Below the pieces are notes generated by a model. That model was not told where the DNA came from and searched no databases. It saw only the letters and a program-made list of their open reading frames with translations. From Erythroxylum novogranatense (Eukaryota; Streptophyta; Magnoliopsida; Malpighiales; Erythroxylaceae): a stretch of DNA of 64,000 nucleotides. The DNA lies in NCBI GenBank assembly GCA_029891385.1, contig CM057234.1:22864350-22928349 (forward strand), read 5' to 3'. A program made the translations under genes and the position numbers. Each line of letters starts with the position of its first letter. Position 1 is the first letter of the stretch. Positions 38,195 to 49,713 of the stretch are shown one piece after another.

Positions 38195-40323
38195 TGTTGG
38201 ACCCAAAATTTTCTTTATATTTATTTGTTTTATTATTTTATCTTTCTTAGAATTTAGTCCATTAAATTAGCAAGCATGAATAGAAATTATAGTTATTAAA
38301 TAGAGAATGTTAGAATTTAATTAGAGTATAGTAAGGCATTAGGTTCAATAGACTAAAGAGTTAACAGGTAGTACATTAAAAGAAGGGCATAATTGGAAGG
38401 ATAAGATAAGTGAGGGCTAAAATGGGAAGAGCAAGAAGAAAATGTGCCTTGAATTAGAAGAAGAGGAAGAAATCGTGGAGAGAAGAAACGAGAGGAGAGA
38501 AAAACATGAGAGAAGGGAAAAGAGGAAGAAATCGTGGGAGAGCTAGGGAAGAAGAAGAAAAAGAATAGGAAATCATCTTATTAAGCTAAACTACATTACT
38601 TTTCTTCTTGTTTGGTTAGAAAAGGGATTGGAGAGTGAAATGGGATTGTGAATGAAGAAAGAAGAGAAACCCTAGATGGATATTGTGGATTTTTAATTAG
38701 GTTTTAAGTTTTCTAACCTAGATAAACTATGGGTAGGTTGAGTTAAGCTCAATTTGGCTTTTGATTTTTGAAGTTTTATGGGTCTTCTATTTGAGAACAT
38801 GATTGAATAAGAAGTTGGTTTGTTTTAGGAAACCAAGAAAATCTCACTCAAAAACAAGAAGAAGGACACAATTGAACTTGAATTTTCAAGCAATTTATTT
38901 GGGTAATAAGTTTATGGTTATCGTGATAATGAGTCAATTCTTGTTTTCTTGAGTGTTTAAATTGCTTGAATTGAATTGTTGTGATTGTTATGAATTGCAT
39001 GATGATTTATTACCATGATTATACATTAGATTATGTTATGACATTTTGCATGAATCAAAAGAGGAAAAAGCATAGGAAGTGTGAGAATACAATTTTTGGA
39101 TGAAATGGATTTGAGCATAAAAATTTGCTTGTGATTGGATAAGAGAGGAATCATTTCGTCCGTCACATGTACGGTGACTAAAGCCTTCTCTCGATTGCCC
39201 GCTTGTGACTTACCAGATCCTAAGAATCAGATTCGTTTTGGTCACGGTGTAAACTTCGATTTCTCGGTTTCATTTCATGGGACCCTAGAGCCATTTATTT
39301 GTACATTGCATTTTGATTTGTTGAACATGACGCACAATGAAATGTTAAGTTGATGATTATGTTTTACATGATAAGCTTTGTTTGATAATTTGTTAAACTA
39401 TGAATCTCTGAAATAGAACTGTGGAGAAATTGATTGTTAAATGAATGAGATATATTTAAACATATATGTATGTTCGATGCATGGCTCGTTGTCACTGGCT
39501 ATAAATGTATTAGCCACTGAGCTTCACAACTCATCCCACTATTTTCCACTCCTTAGGTGCTGAACGAGAAGATTGTTGATCCTTGCGAAGGTTTTGGCAT
39601 ACTCCAAGATAGTAAATTTTGTAACTAAGTTAGTAACTATAACTTTTGGGATGGCTTTATAAACATATTAACATGAGCATTATTGTATTTTGTTTGTTGT
39701 ATTAAGCCAATGGTGTAGCTTTTGATGTGTAATTAAAGTTGTTCAAACTCTTTGATTTAGTAATGAAATTTGGATTTGTTGAAGATCTTGTGTGTATGTT
39801 TATAGTTAACTTCTTTGTTGATATTGGAAATTGTTGTTAGTGATGGATTAGGCTATTGTGATGAAAATTGTATGTATGTTGTTGATGGATGTTGGGTTGT
39901 CCAGGATTTGTCTAAGGGTTTTGCCACAGTGAGGCTTAGAGTTCGTTGCGACGAACCTTTTTAAAAGGATGATTTCTGTTAAATTTTGTATCTTCGCCAC
40001 GGCGAAGCTAGGCTTTCGATGCGGCGTAATTTCTTCTAAGGGTTTTTCTCGCTGGGCCTCGGGAGTTAGCCGCGGCGAAGCCAAAGTTCACTTTAGCATA
40101 TTTTTCTTGGGAGGTATTTGGAATGAATTTGAGACTTCGCCGCGGCGAACTTTTCTTGAAAGTTTATTGCGCTTGACCTTCAAAGTTGGCCGTGGTGAAC
40201 CCGCTACTGTTGCCATGTTGAAATTTCTTACAAATCAAATGCTCTTAACTTTCCTTTTGCACCATCCTCACCCGACTATCCCGAATCGAACCTCTGGATT
40301 GGGATTAAGACTTGGGCTTAACA
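38195..40323 (+). repeat. Element C 5' LTR (2129 bp)
   Basis: It runs TGTTGGACCC...GGGCTTAACA and pairs with 44458-45456 plus 59543-60481. Plus-strand contents: a purine-rich leader (38390-38570) with several GAAGAAG and GAGAGAAG strings; the position of a predicted donor (38586, mutated to CT; the 3' LTR keeps GT); a CTTCTC...TGCCCGC block (39185-39204); GAGCTTCACAACTC and a pyrimidine tract with a TTAG|G acceptor (39556); then a series of CGCCGCGGCGAA-type palindromes (39925-40200). Confidence 0.87.
38586..39556 (+). other. Predicted leader intron of element C 5' LTR (donor mutated)
   Basis: The donor site reads TTAAG|CTAAAC here but GTTAAG|GTAAAC in the C 3' LTR (44856/44857). The acceptor is CACTCCTTAG|G. 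The layout matches S and D. Confidence 0.4.
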
Positions 40324-40328
40324 TTTTC

Positions 40329-40340
40329 TAGTATCAGAGC
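40329..40340 (+). other. Primer-binding site of element C
   Basis: TAGTATCAGAGC lies six bases after the LTR end. It is one change from TGGTATCAGAGC. Confidence 0.78.
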
Positions 40341-40521
40341 TTAGGCTATTTTAAAGAATTCCTAGGCTTATAATGCATAGTGATATAAGTTATTTTATTG
40401 TGTGATGAATTGTTTGCATTGATTGATTGTGTTAAGTGACAAACATATCATGCATATATGTAGGAAATAAGATTAAAATGAAAGATAAGCTAATCATTAG
40501 TGTTTTAATTGAAGGAGTAAG

Positions 40522-41640
40522 ATACCACCTCGTAGAAGGACACGGAAAATTTTGCGAAGATCTATTGCACCTGACCCTCCACTAAGAGAAGAGGGCACTG
40601 ATGAGTCTAAAGCCCCAGAGAATGTTGAGGTTTCAGTAGGGCAAGATAGTGAACCCTTTCGCTCACAGATCCAAGAGGCACCTCTTTCGCAAGAGTAAGT
40701 GCCGATACCTTTGGATCCAAGGCTGTTCTAAGTCTTTGCTCAAGCTTTTGTCCAAGCCATAGGCTAAATGCTTCAGACTCTTGCTCCGACCCTAACTAAG
40801 AAAAGGAAACTGTTTGATAAGCTGAGAAAGTATAAGCCAGTGGATTTCTGTAGGACCACTTATCTGGAAGAAGTAGAAACATGGATGACGAAGATGGAAT
40901 GGATATTAGAACAGATGGATTATGAGGATGATGAGAAGGTAAAATATGTTGCAAGTTTGCTACAAAGAGATGCTCTACATTGGTGGGAAAGTGTGCTAAA
41001 GAGTCAGATAAAGCTTCCAGTGCTGACATGGAAGGACTTTTTGACTACTTATAAGGAGAAATATTTATTTGAGGTGTATATTCAGCAGAAGCGGAGAGAA
41101 TTTCTGAGTCCTACCCAGAGGGAGATGACGGTGAGTGAATACGAGCACAGATTCACGCAGTTGGCCTGATATGCAGCTGAGTTAATGATGAGTGAAGCAG
41201 CTAGGTGTCGAAGATTTAAAGCGGGATTACATTTGGCCATTAGAGAGAAAGTGGTGGCATAGAATTTTTATGATTTCCAACAACTGGTAGAAGTTTCACT
41301 AAGGGTTGAGAACGTGGAGAACATAAAGAATGCAGTGAATAGAAGGAGGAAAGGGAGAGAATAGTTCAAGAGAGGAGATGGTGCTTCTATGCTAGAGAGG
41401 AGTGTCAAGACTTTCCTTGTACATTCCGAGGAGAGGAGCAATGGTGCAAGCAATTCTAAACAGGTGAGAACTATTTCTCATTAAGTCTCAACAACAGGAG
41501 GCAGTAGTAAGAGGGAAGGGGATAGGTCATCCTCCCTAAATGTGATCATTATGGCAAGTTCCATAAAGGAGAGTACTATAGGCTGACTGAAACTTGTTTT
41601 AATTATGCAAAGAAAGGGCACATGGCTAGAGAGTGCTAGC
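40522..41640 (+). pseudogene. Element C gag
   Basis: The expected start is ATA (40522) instead of ATG, in the context ATACCACCTCGTAGAAGG; the second copy at 60680 also has ATA. The N-terminal region has TAA stops at 40696 and 40729, where the second copy has CAA. The capsid domain is clear at 40800-41166: KLRKYKPVDF, ALHWWESV, TWKDFLTTYKEKYL, REMTVSEYEHRFTQLA, then a TGA. After the stop ARCRRFKAGLHLAIREKV continues. The zinc knuckle CFNYAKKGHMAREC (about 41593-41637) has Tyr in place of the second Cys. Non-functional. Confidence 0.85.
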
Positions 41641-41799
41641 AGTACTCCAGACGAGATAGAAATCAGATGCAAGCTTTAAAGAAGGCTAAGACTATGGGAC
41701 CTAAGAGTGCAACTGAAGTAGGAAGATCTAGTGCATGTAAGAAAGTGAATCCTCTAAGAAGACTAAGGGGACAAGCACCAGCTAGAGTATTTACAATGA

Positions 41800-44440
41800 C
41801 AAGAGAGGACGCAGGAACCACTCCAGAAGTTAAATGGAATGGTTAAATTATTCGATGATGACATTATTGTTTTGATTGATCCAAGGTCTACCTATTCATT
41901 TATTTTGTCAAGTAGAATTGTGCATAGTAAAAGTTTGAGCCCATTAGATAGTCCTTTGATGGTTAGTACCCTAATTAGACAATATATCATTATTAGTCAA
42001 GTTTATAAAGATTGTGAACTATATATTGGTGGAGAAAAATTAGCAGTGGATTTAATACCATTGAAGATGAGAGGATTAGATGTGATTTTGGGCATGGATA
42101 AGTTAAAAAAATATAATTCTAGTTTGGATTGCAAACAAAATATTGTAGAGTTTGAGTTGGAAGAAGGTATAAAGGTGGTGTTTATGAGAGACAAGAAAGC
42201 AAGTCGGCCTAGAGTTATTTCGACTCTAACAGTAGAAAAAGATGATGAGAAAAGGATGTGAAACATTCTTGGCATATGTGGTAGACATGAAGGTAGATGA
42301 GGGGAAGTTAGAAGATATTCCTATGGTCATAGAATTCCTAGATGTCTTTCCTGAAGAATTACTAGGAATACCACTACCTAGGAAAATTGAGTTTCCCGTA
42401 GAGCTTCTTTTAGGCACAACACCGATATCAATTCCGCCTTATAGAATGACTTCGATCGAATTGAAGGAACTTAAAGAGCAGTTAGAAGAGTTGTTGGAGA
42501 AATGGTACATTAGACCTAGCTCTTCACCTTAGAGAACTCCAGTTCTTTTTGTGAAGAAGAAAGATGAATCCTTGAGAATGTATGTGGATTACAGAAAGCT
42601 TAATCATGTCACTATTAAGAAATAGATATCTGCTTCCACAAATAGATGATTTTTTTGATCAATTGCAAGGGGCAAAGGTCTTCTCCAAGATATATTTGAG
42701 ATCAGGTTACCACTAGTTGAGAATAAGGGAGTCCGATGTGTCAAAGACTGCCTTTAGAATACAGTATGGGCATTTTGAATTCTTAGTCATGCCATTTGGA
42801 TTAATGAATACTCTTGTAGCTTTCATGGACTTAATTAATAAAGTCTTTAAGCCTTTCTTAAACCAATTTATCATAGTCTTTATTGATGATATATTGGTTT
42901 ATTCCAAGACTGACAAGGAGCATGAGGAACATTTGAGGATTACCTTTGAGACACTGAGGAAGAAAGAGTTGTACACCAAATTTGATAAATGTGAATTTTG
43001 GCGAAGGGAAGTAGTATTTCTTGGACATGTAAATTTAGAAAAAGGAGTACACGTGGATCTGAAAAAAATAGATGCTGTAGTTAAATAGGAAGCGCCTAAT
43101 AATATAGCAGAAGTGAGGAGTTTCTTGGGTTTAGCTGTCTATTAGAGAAGGTTTGTAGAAGGCTTTTTCCATGATAGCCACCCCACTTACCAACTTGACA
43201 AGGGAAAATAAGAAATTTATGTGGACAAAAAAATGTTAGAAAAACTTTGAGGAATTGAAGAATAGGCTCACAACTACATTAATTTTGACTTTGCCTTCTA
43301 GTAGTGATGGGTATATAGTATCTAGTGATGCCTCAAGGAATGGATTGGGATGCGTGTTGATGCAAGGAGATAAAGTGATTTCTTAATGGGATTGCCAAGG
43401 ACCAACAGGAAGCATGATGCAATATGTGTGATTATTGATAGTCTAACCAAGTTCGCACATTTCTTGTCAATCAAACAAACCAATTCTTTAATGTTTTGGC
43501 TAAGAAATACATAGATGAAATAATCAGACTTCATGAGATTCCGAGTTCTATAGTTTTGGATAGAGATCCTAGGTTCACTTTTAGATTTTGGGAAAGCTTA
43601 CAAGAGGCTTTGGGAACCAAGTTGCATTTTAGAATGGCTTTCCATCCACAGACTAATGGACAAACAGAGAGAACAATTCAGACTTTAGAGGCAATGTTAA
43701 GAGCTTACATTATGGATTTCAAAGACTCATGGGATAATCAGCTTCCTTTAATCAAATTTGCTTACAGTAATTCCTACCACTCAGGAATTCAAATGACACC
43801 TTATGAGGCTTTGTATGATAGGAGGTGCAGAACTCCTATTTTTTAGGATGAGGAAGGTGAGAGGAGACTTGTAAGACCTGAGTTGGTGCAAGTCATAGTT
43901 GATAAAATTAAACTGGTGAAATAGAGATTTAATGCAACTCAAGACAAAATGAAGAGCTATACGGATGCGCATAAAAAGGAGATGAAATTTGAAGTTAGAG
44001 ACAAAGTATCTCTTAGAGCTTCTCCATAGAAAGGAGTTTTGAGATTTGGTAAGAAGGGCAAGCTTAGTTCAAGATCTATAGGTCCTTATGAGATTATTGA
44101 GAAGATTGGACGTTTAGCCTACAATTTTGGTTTACCACCATAATTGTCTAAGATCCACAATGTTTTCCATGGTTCGATGTTGAGAAGTTATAGATAAGAT
44201 GCTTCACATATAGTCCAACCTTTAGAGGTTCAATTAAGAGAGGATTTGACTTATGAAGAACAACTAATGGAGATTCTATATTCGAAGGAAAAGGCCTTGA
44301 GAAACAAGACTACGAAGTTAGTTAAAGTCTTATAGAAGAACCATGCAAAAGACGAGGCAACATGGGAACCTTTGGAAGCCATGAAGGAGAAGTATCTACA
44401 CCTTTTTGTAAGCTCAAGTAAGAATTTTAAGGATGAAAAT
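41800..44440 (+). pseudogene. Element C pol with internal deletion
   Basis: Order: protease (41839-42261) with IDPRSTYSF where DSGSTHSF is expected, so the catalytic Asp-Ser/Thr-Gly triad is damaged; RT (42242-43090) with [26 protein letters not shown] and an intact FIDD (about 42880-42891); RT connection VVFLGHV and FLGLAVY; the start of RNase H ([12 protein letters not shown], 43350-43385). There the reading jumps to integrase core GLPRTN(R)KHDA. By comparison with D about 800 bases are missing, covering most of RNase H and the integrase zinc finger; short homology (GATTTCT/GATTTTCT) lies at the join. Then follow VLDRDPRFTFRFW, FHPQTNGQTERT (Asp and Glu of DDE) and a chromodomain-like tail LVKVL*KNHAKDEATWEPLEAM. 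Many stops and shifts. Confidence 0.87.
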
Positions 44441-44445
44441 TTTTC

Positions 44446-44456
44446 AGGGGGGAGAA
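44446..44456 (+). other. Polypurine tract of element C
   Basis: AGGGGGGAGAA stands immediately before the 3' LTR start TGTCAGATCCC at 44458. Confidence 0.75.
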
Positions 44457-44457
44457 T

Positions 44458-45456
44458 TGTCAGATCCCAAAATTTTTCTTTATTTTTATTTGTTTTATTA
44501 TTATTATTTAGAATGTAGTCCAGTAAATTAGCAAGCATGAATAGAAATTACAGTTATTAAATAGAGAATGTTAGAATTTAATTAGATTATAGTAAGGTAT
44601 TAGATTTAATAGACTAAGGAGTTAATAGGTAATACATTAAAAGAAGGGCTTAATTGAAAGGACGAGATAAATAAGGGGTAAAATGGGAAGAGTAAGAAGA
44701 AAATGTGTCTTGAACTAAAAGAAGAGGAAGAAATTATGGAGAGTAAAAAATAAAGGAGAGAAAAACGTGAGAGAAGAGAAACGAAAAAGAAATCTTGGGA
44801 GAGCTAGGGAAGAAGAAGAAAGAGGAAGAAAAAGAAGAGGAAATCATCCTGTTAAGGTAAACTCCATTACTTTTCTTCTTTTTCAGTTAGAAAAGGGATT
44901 AGAGAGTGAAATGGGTTTGTGAAGGAAGAAAGAAGAGAAACCCTATATGGATATTGTGGATTTTCAACTAGGTTTAGAGTTTTCTAACCTAGATGAACTG
45001 TGGGTAGGTTGAGTTAAGCTCAATTTGGCTTTTAATTTTTGAAGTTTTATGGGTCTTCTATTTAAGCATATGATTGAATAGGAAACCAAGAAAATCTCAC
45101 TCAAGAACAAGAGGAAGGGCACAATTGAACTTGGATTTTCAAGCAATTTAGATGGGTAATATATTTATGGTTATCGTGATAATGAGTCAAATCGTGTCTG
45201 CTTGAGTGTTTAAATTGCCTGAATTGAATTTTTGTGATTGTTATGAAATGCATGATGATTTATTACCATGATTATACATTAGATTATGTTATGACATTTT
45301 GCATGAATCAAAAGAGGAAAAAGCATAAGAAGTGTGAGAATCTGATTTTTGGATGAAATGGATTTGAGCATAAGAATTTGCATGTGATTGGGCAAGAGAG
45401 GAACCATTCGTTCTTTATGTGCATGTTGACTAAAGCCTTCTCCTGACTGCCCGCTT
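44458..45456 (+). repeat. Element C middle LTR, left part
   Basis: This matches 38195-39204 and stops at TGCCCGCTT (45456), where LTR piece E begins. The continuation of the same LTR is at 59543. Between the two, 179 bases present in the 5' LTR (39205-39383) are missing, so insertion of E came with or was followed by a deletion. Confidence 0.83.
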
Positions 45457-45708
45457 AAATCTTAGAGATGATGATGTTTTGTGTGGCTATGGGAGATAAT
45501 CGTGGGTGTTAGGGTTGGAGAAGATTTTGAAAGATTTGAAGATTGGAGAGCTTGATTGGTAAGTAAATTAGATTTAATGTGGTTTTATTGTTGTTGCAAT
45601 GCATTAATGGGTTTAAATGTGAAAGATTTGGGGTAGTTGAGGGGAGTTATGACTGGTTTTAGAGGGAGAAACGCGATAAATGGTCGAAGAAGAAGGGCAG
45701 GTCGCGGC

Positions 45709-45893
45709 GAGGAATTATGTCGCGTCGCGGCGAATTAAAGTTAATTCGTCGCGGCGAGCACAGAGAAGGTTGCCGCGGTGAGCTCCCTTCGACGTCGTGG
45801 CGAACCCGAGTTTTTACGCCGCGACGAGCCCTTTCCGTGCATCGCGGCGAGCTACTCCCATACTGCGGCGAGAGTTCTTTGGCCGCGGCGAGC
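45709..45893 (+). repeat. CGCGGCGAG motif cluster in LTR E
   Basis: About ten imperfect copies of CGCGGCGAG(C/T) lie within 185 bases, with spacing of about 12-25 bases. It is GC-rich compared with its AT-rich surroundings. A related CGCCGCGGCGAA series lies in LTR C. Confidence 0.8.
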
Positions 45894-46868
45894 TCCATTT
45901 TTTTCTGAAGTGAGGTATTTTAGTCTTTGTGGCATAACTAATGGCGTAGACCTCCAATTGAGGTGATTCTTGATTCTTTATGAACTAGAGATAGAGGTCT
46001 ACAATTGATGTGAAGAATGAAAGTTCAAATTTAAATTAGTAGCAACGCTATTATTGAAAGAAAGTTGAGTAAGGTTTCCTATATCAACCTAAGGATAGTT
46101 TCTTGATAATTGGGGTATTATTGTGAGATTTCTGAAATTAAATTCAATGCTATCGGAGTCTTCAATAGGTGAATTTGATCTAGTTCAAGATGAAATTGGT
46201 TTTGAGGTTTTCTTGAGATTAGTTTAGTGTATATGTTTTGTCTTAGGGAACTGAAAAATGGAAATGAGACTTGTGAAGTTCCAGGTCAGTATATTGAAAG
46301 CGAATGTGTCATTTTTTATGAAATGGGTGAAAAGTTAGGTTTGAGGTAAAAGATAATGAAATATAGAGATAGCGCCGAGAAGGTCATGAACATGCATCGT
46401 ACATCATTTATTAAAGACATGTGCATCATTGAATTGTTCTGACTATGCATTTAGTAATGGGGAATTATTTGACTGTTATAGAGGCACCGCTGGATTGACA
46501 TTCCACGGATATTACTGGGACTTCCAGGCAGTAGCTCGGAAGTTACAGGTGAGTAACCTAGTTGGTTCATTAATTTTTGATTGTTAAATGCTCTGTAAAC
46601 TGTCTGGGAATGAGAATTTTGTGTTTAAGTAAATGATTAAGATCGATATGTCTACTTTTGATAAATCAGATTCGACTGCCATGTGATTTTGAAGAATTGT
46701 GATAAATGGGTTTTAATGACAATGTGACTGTGATTGTATTGGGCATTTTGCATTTCATACACAAATGCATGAACGGATAATAATAATAATATTTGTGACC
46801 TGAGTCGCTACTGATATTGAAAAGAGTCTCGAGCTCGAAGGGAGTTAGTGCATACCCAGAGGGTCTCC

Positions 46869-46873
46869 TACTC
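46869..46873. repeat. Probable target-site duplication of element D, left
   Basis: TACTC precedes TGTTGGGCCC. TACTA follows the shortened 3' LTR at 58831. Four of five bases agree, and joining the two E pieces restores sequence resembling the A-family LTR (...ACTGAATACTG). Confidence 0.6.
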
Positions 46874-47327
46874 TGTTGGGCCCCGAATCGTATTAAGCAT
46901 GTTTATGTTATTTTTTAGGTTTAATTTGGAAATTTATTTTGTTGGACTTAATTGAGGTTTATAGTGTTTAAAGGGATGAAAGTTAAATGAAGGATTAGTT
47001 TATATTATAATTGAAGTGTTGTTAGAAATTGGAAGGACTAAAATGGCTTGAGGGTATTTTGGGAAGTTTATTTATGTTCTTAGAATTTAAGGCTTTGAAG
47101 GAGGGACTCTTTGGTCTTTAGGTAGTCATTAAAATGAAAATGAAATGAAGCTAGTGATGAATTGCCGTGGGTGTAGTTGTAATATAAGGAAACTTTTAAG
47201 CTTTATGAAAGGATTGCTAAACTACGTAGTTTTAAGGTTGGAGTAGGTCTTAAATAAAGAAGCAATTAGTTAGTCCATTAGAAGAAGAATCACGAAATTT
47301 CTAGAGAAAAGGAGAGGGTAAGTTTTC

Positions 47328-47396
47328 GAAGAAGAAGAAGAAGAAGAAGAAGAAGAAGAAGAAGAAGAAGAAGAAGAAGAAGAAGAAGAAGAAGAA
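47328..47396. repeat. (GAA)23 microsatellite, D 5' LTR
   Basis: Twenty-three uninterrupted GAA units lie in the purine-rich leader. The 3' LTR has 16 units at 55827-55874. Confidence 0.95.
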
Positions 47397-47527
47397 AGAG
47401 GCTAAGTCCTTGGGTTTTCTTGCTTAGTGAAGGGTAGTAGAGTGTTTAAGGAGGAGAAAAGAAAGAAAGGTGTAAGAGTTTTCATCAAAGCTAAGAGAGG
47501 GAGAAATTTCGTGGGTCTCCTTTCAAG

Positions 47528-48437
47528 GTAAGAAAAATGTAAAATTCTTTGGAATTATGAGTGGGTTTTGATGCTTCTAGCTTAGGTAAGGTTTGGGTAA
47601 AGTTAGGTAGGTTTAATTGTATGTTTTCCTCTCCTAGGTTTGTCTAATTTTGGGATATCTTTTGTTAATTGGGTTCTCACTTGCTTAATGAAGGTGAAGA
47701 GAAGTTGATAGAGCAAGAAGCAAGGTCAAGTGTCTAAATTCAAGGCTAAAGGTTTAAGGTGGGTAATTTCTTAATAATTGAGTTAATGAACTTGTTAAAG
47801 TTCTATAATGAATGCTATTAAATGCTATTGAATGCTTTAAAATGATTTATTCATATTGCTTGTTATTCTTAAAATGATTTTAAATGTATATGAGATATGA
47901 AAATGTGTATATGATTGTTGAACAAGTGAAAAAGAGATTTGAATAAGTGATTTAGGCAATTATGTGGAAATAGAAGTTGCAAGGTTCATTGATGGCTAAT
48001 ATGTATAAAATGTGTGAATAATGTGAATTGCATGTTTTCTATGGGTTAGGGTGGTCCTTTATGTGATAGGTGCACCTATATAGGCTTCTCCCGCCTGCCC
48101 GTTAGTGGCCATGGAGTTCCTCAAGGACTCCCTCATGTGTTCACGGCTACACATGACCGTTTTGCGGAAATGTGTAGTACGTCCTGTTGGACCCACCCAA
48201 ACCAACTTATATGTGAATATGCAATATGTTTGTCTAAGTTGTTCTTGTATGATATATTGTTTTATAATTGCCTTTGATAAACTTTGATGTTGACGAAGAA
48301 TTGTTTAATAATAAAGATGCTTTAGTTCCATTGTTTGAGAATAAAGTGCTAAAGGATTTTGGCATGTTTATTCTTAATTATTAAGTTTTTACCCACGGAG
48401 CCGTCGAGCTCACCCCCACCCATTTTCCCCTCCACAG
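47528..48437 (+). other. Predicted leader intron, D 5' LTR (910 bp)
   Basis: Donor TTTCAAG|GTAAGAAAA; acceptor CCCCTCCACAG|GTC preceded by a C/T-rich run. The 3' LTR preserves both sites exactly (56006-56915, also 910 bp). Splicing is predicted only. Confidence 0.5.
48086..48190 (+). other. Hairpin module, D 5' LTR
   Basis: Stem 1: GGAGTTCC (48113-48120) with AAGGACTCC (48123-48131). Stem 2: CTACACAT (48147-48154) with ATGTGTAG (48170-48177), perfect over 8 bp, with an inner CCG/CGG stem. The pairing is kept, with different bases, in solo LTR S. Confidence 0.5.
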
Positions 48438-49556
48438 GTCATGAGCGAGAAACCGAGACACCGCATCGGGAATGAGGCTTTACTCCGATGCAATTTTTGA
48501 GTTTTGAAATCATATGTTTGAAACCAAGGCTTTAGATAGCATTTTAGAGCTAGCAATGTACTTTGTATTTTGTCTTTAAGACTTTGATGTATTTGGGCTA
48601 AAATGCCCTCTAAATCTTTGTAATAACTTGAAATTTCATGTAAATGCAAGATTGTTGAGTTTCAATTGTAATTTATGTAATTTACACATGTTTTATTCAC
48701 ATGCATCATGGTATGGCTATAGTTGACAAAAAGAGTGGTATGAGATTATATGGTTTTATGTTTTGGAATGGAATAGATATCTAGGAGTGAGGTTGTTGCC
48801 TTTGAACTATGTTTAGATATACTTTAGAATTGAAACATGTTGAATGAGGTTGGATATTGAGTTTTATGCAGGTGGTGGAGCTAGGATTGAAGTTTGGCTG
48901 GTTGTATTTTCAAGGGAAGTGCTGTCAAATTTTCCTAAAATTTGATAGAAACTTCACTTGGGATTTAGTCCCTCTTAGGGCTTGAATTGGATTGGGAAGT
49001 CTGTTTGAAGTTTGTAGTAGAGGTTCATATCTTTCCAATGACATATAATGTGTCTCATTTGGACTTGGGGTTAAGAAGTTATGAGATTAGAAACACATTC
49101 AGTCAATGTTCAATTAGCTATGTTACTGTTTCATTGGACCTTTTATGGGCAGTGCCTTTGAGTGGCTTTTTACATTGCTTAATGATGAAATTAACATTTT
49201 CATCCTTCATGAGAGTTTTAGAGTATCTTGTTATCTTTCCATTGAGATATAATATGTAATTTTTAGAATTTGGAGTAAGAAGTTATAAGAATTGGAAGAT
49301 AACAACTAAAGTCATGCTTGTTGTTCATATAGCTTATGAAGTTATGATAACCTTGATGACAAATGATTGAAATCCATGCTTTGATGATTCATTTAAGCTA
49401 GAGATTTTGAAGTTGTTGAATTAAACTTGAAGTTTGAGGTGTTATGAAGTGTTTAGGCTATGGAATAAATAAATTTGGGAAGTGTATAAATGGTTAAGAA
49501 GTTAGGTTGAAGGTGAGAAGTTTGTATGAGGCATTGAAGTTTTGGGATTTTGCATG

Positions 49557-49713
49557 TCCGTTAAACGGAAAGCCTCGGGTGCAAAAACACCCCTTAGCCT
49601 GCCCATGTCCGTTAAACGGACTTGCATGTCCGTTTAACGGACATTTAAGGATTATTTGGGACACTTTCACCCGAACGTGTCCGTTAAACGGACATGTCTG
49701 TCCGTTTAACGAA
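49557..49713 (+). repeat. Palindrome cluster TCCGTT(A/T)AACGGA, D 5' LTR
   Basis: Copies lie at 49557, 49608, 49629, 49680 and 49701. The motif occurs as TCCGTTAAACGGA and as its reverse complement TCCGTTTAACGGA, forming two head-to-head pairs about 21 bases apart. The last copy has one change. Confidence 0.88.

Larger units (their letters stand above)
45457..46873 (+). mobile_element. LTR fragment E, left part
   Basis: This piece of an LTR lies within the C LTR. It is related to the A family by GTAAGTAAAT (45559-45568), by AGTAGCTCGG...GTGAGTAACCTAGTTGG (46530-46565; A has the same GTGAGTAACCTAGTTGG) and by the GAGCTCGAAGGGAG block near 46833. It contains a GC-rich array of CGCGGCGAG motifs (45709-45893). 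The LTR start is missing: there is no TG terminus at the C junction. It continues at 58831 after element D. Confidence 0.72.

Noticed and set aside
45659..45966. Overlapping Arg-rich open frames on both strands
   Set aside because: They arise from the CGCGGCGAG repeat in LTR E, which is open in several frames at once.
48105..48287. 60-codon frame in the D LTR, also at 56583
   Set aside because: It overlaps the hairpin module inside the predicted intron, has no domain, and is repeated only because LTRs are paired.
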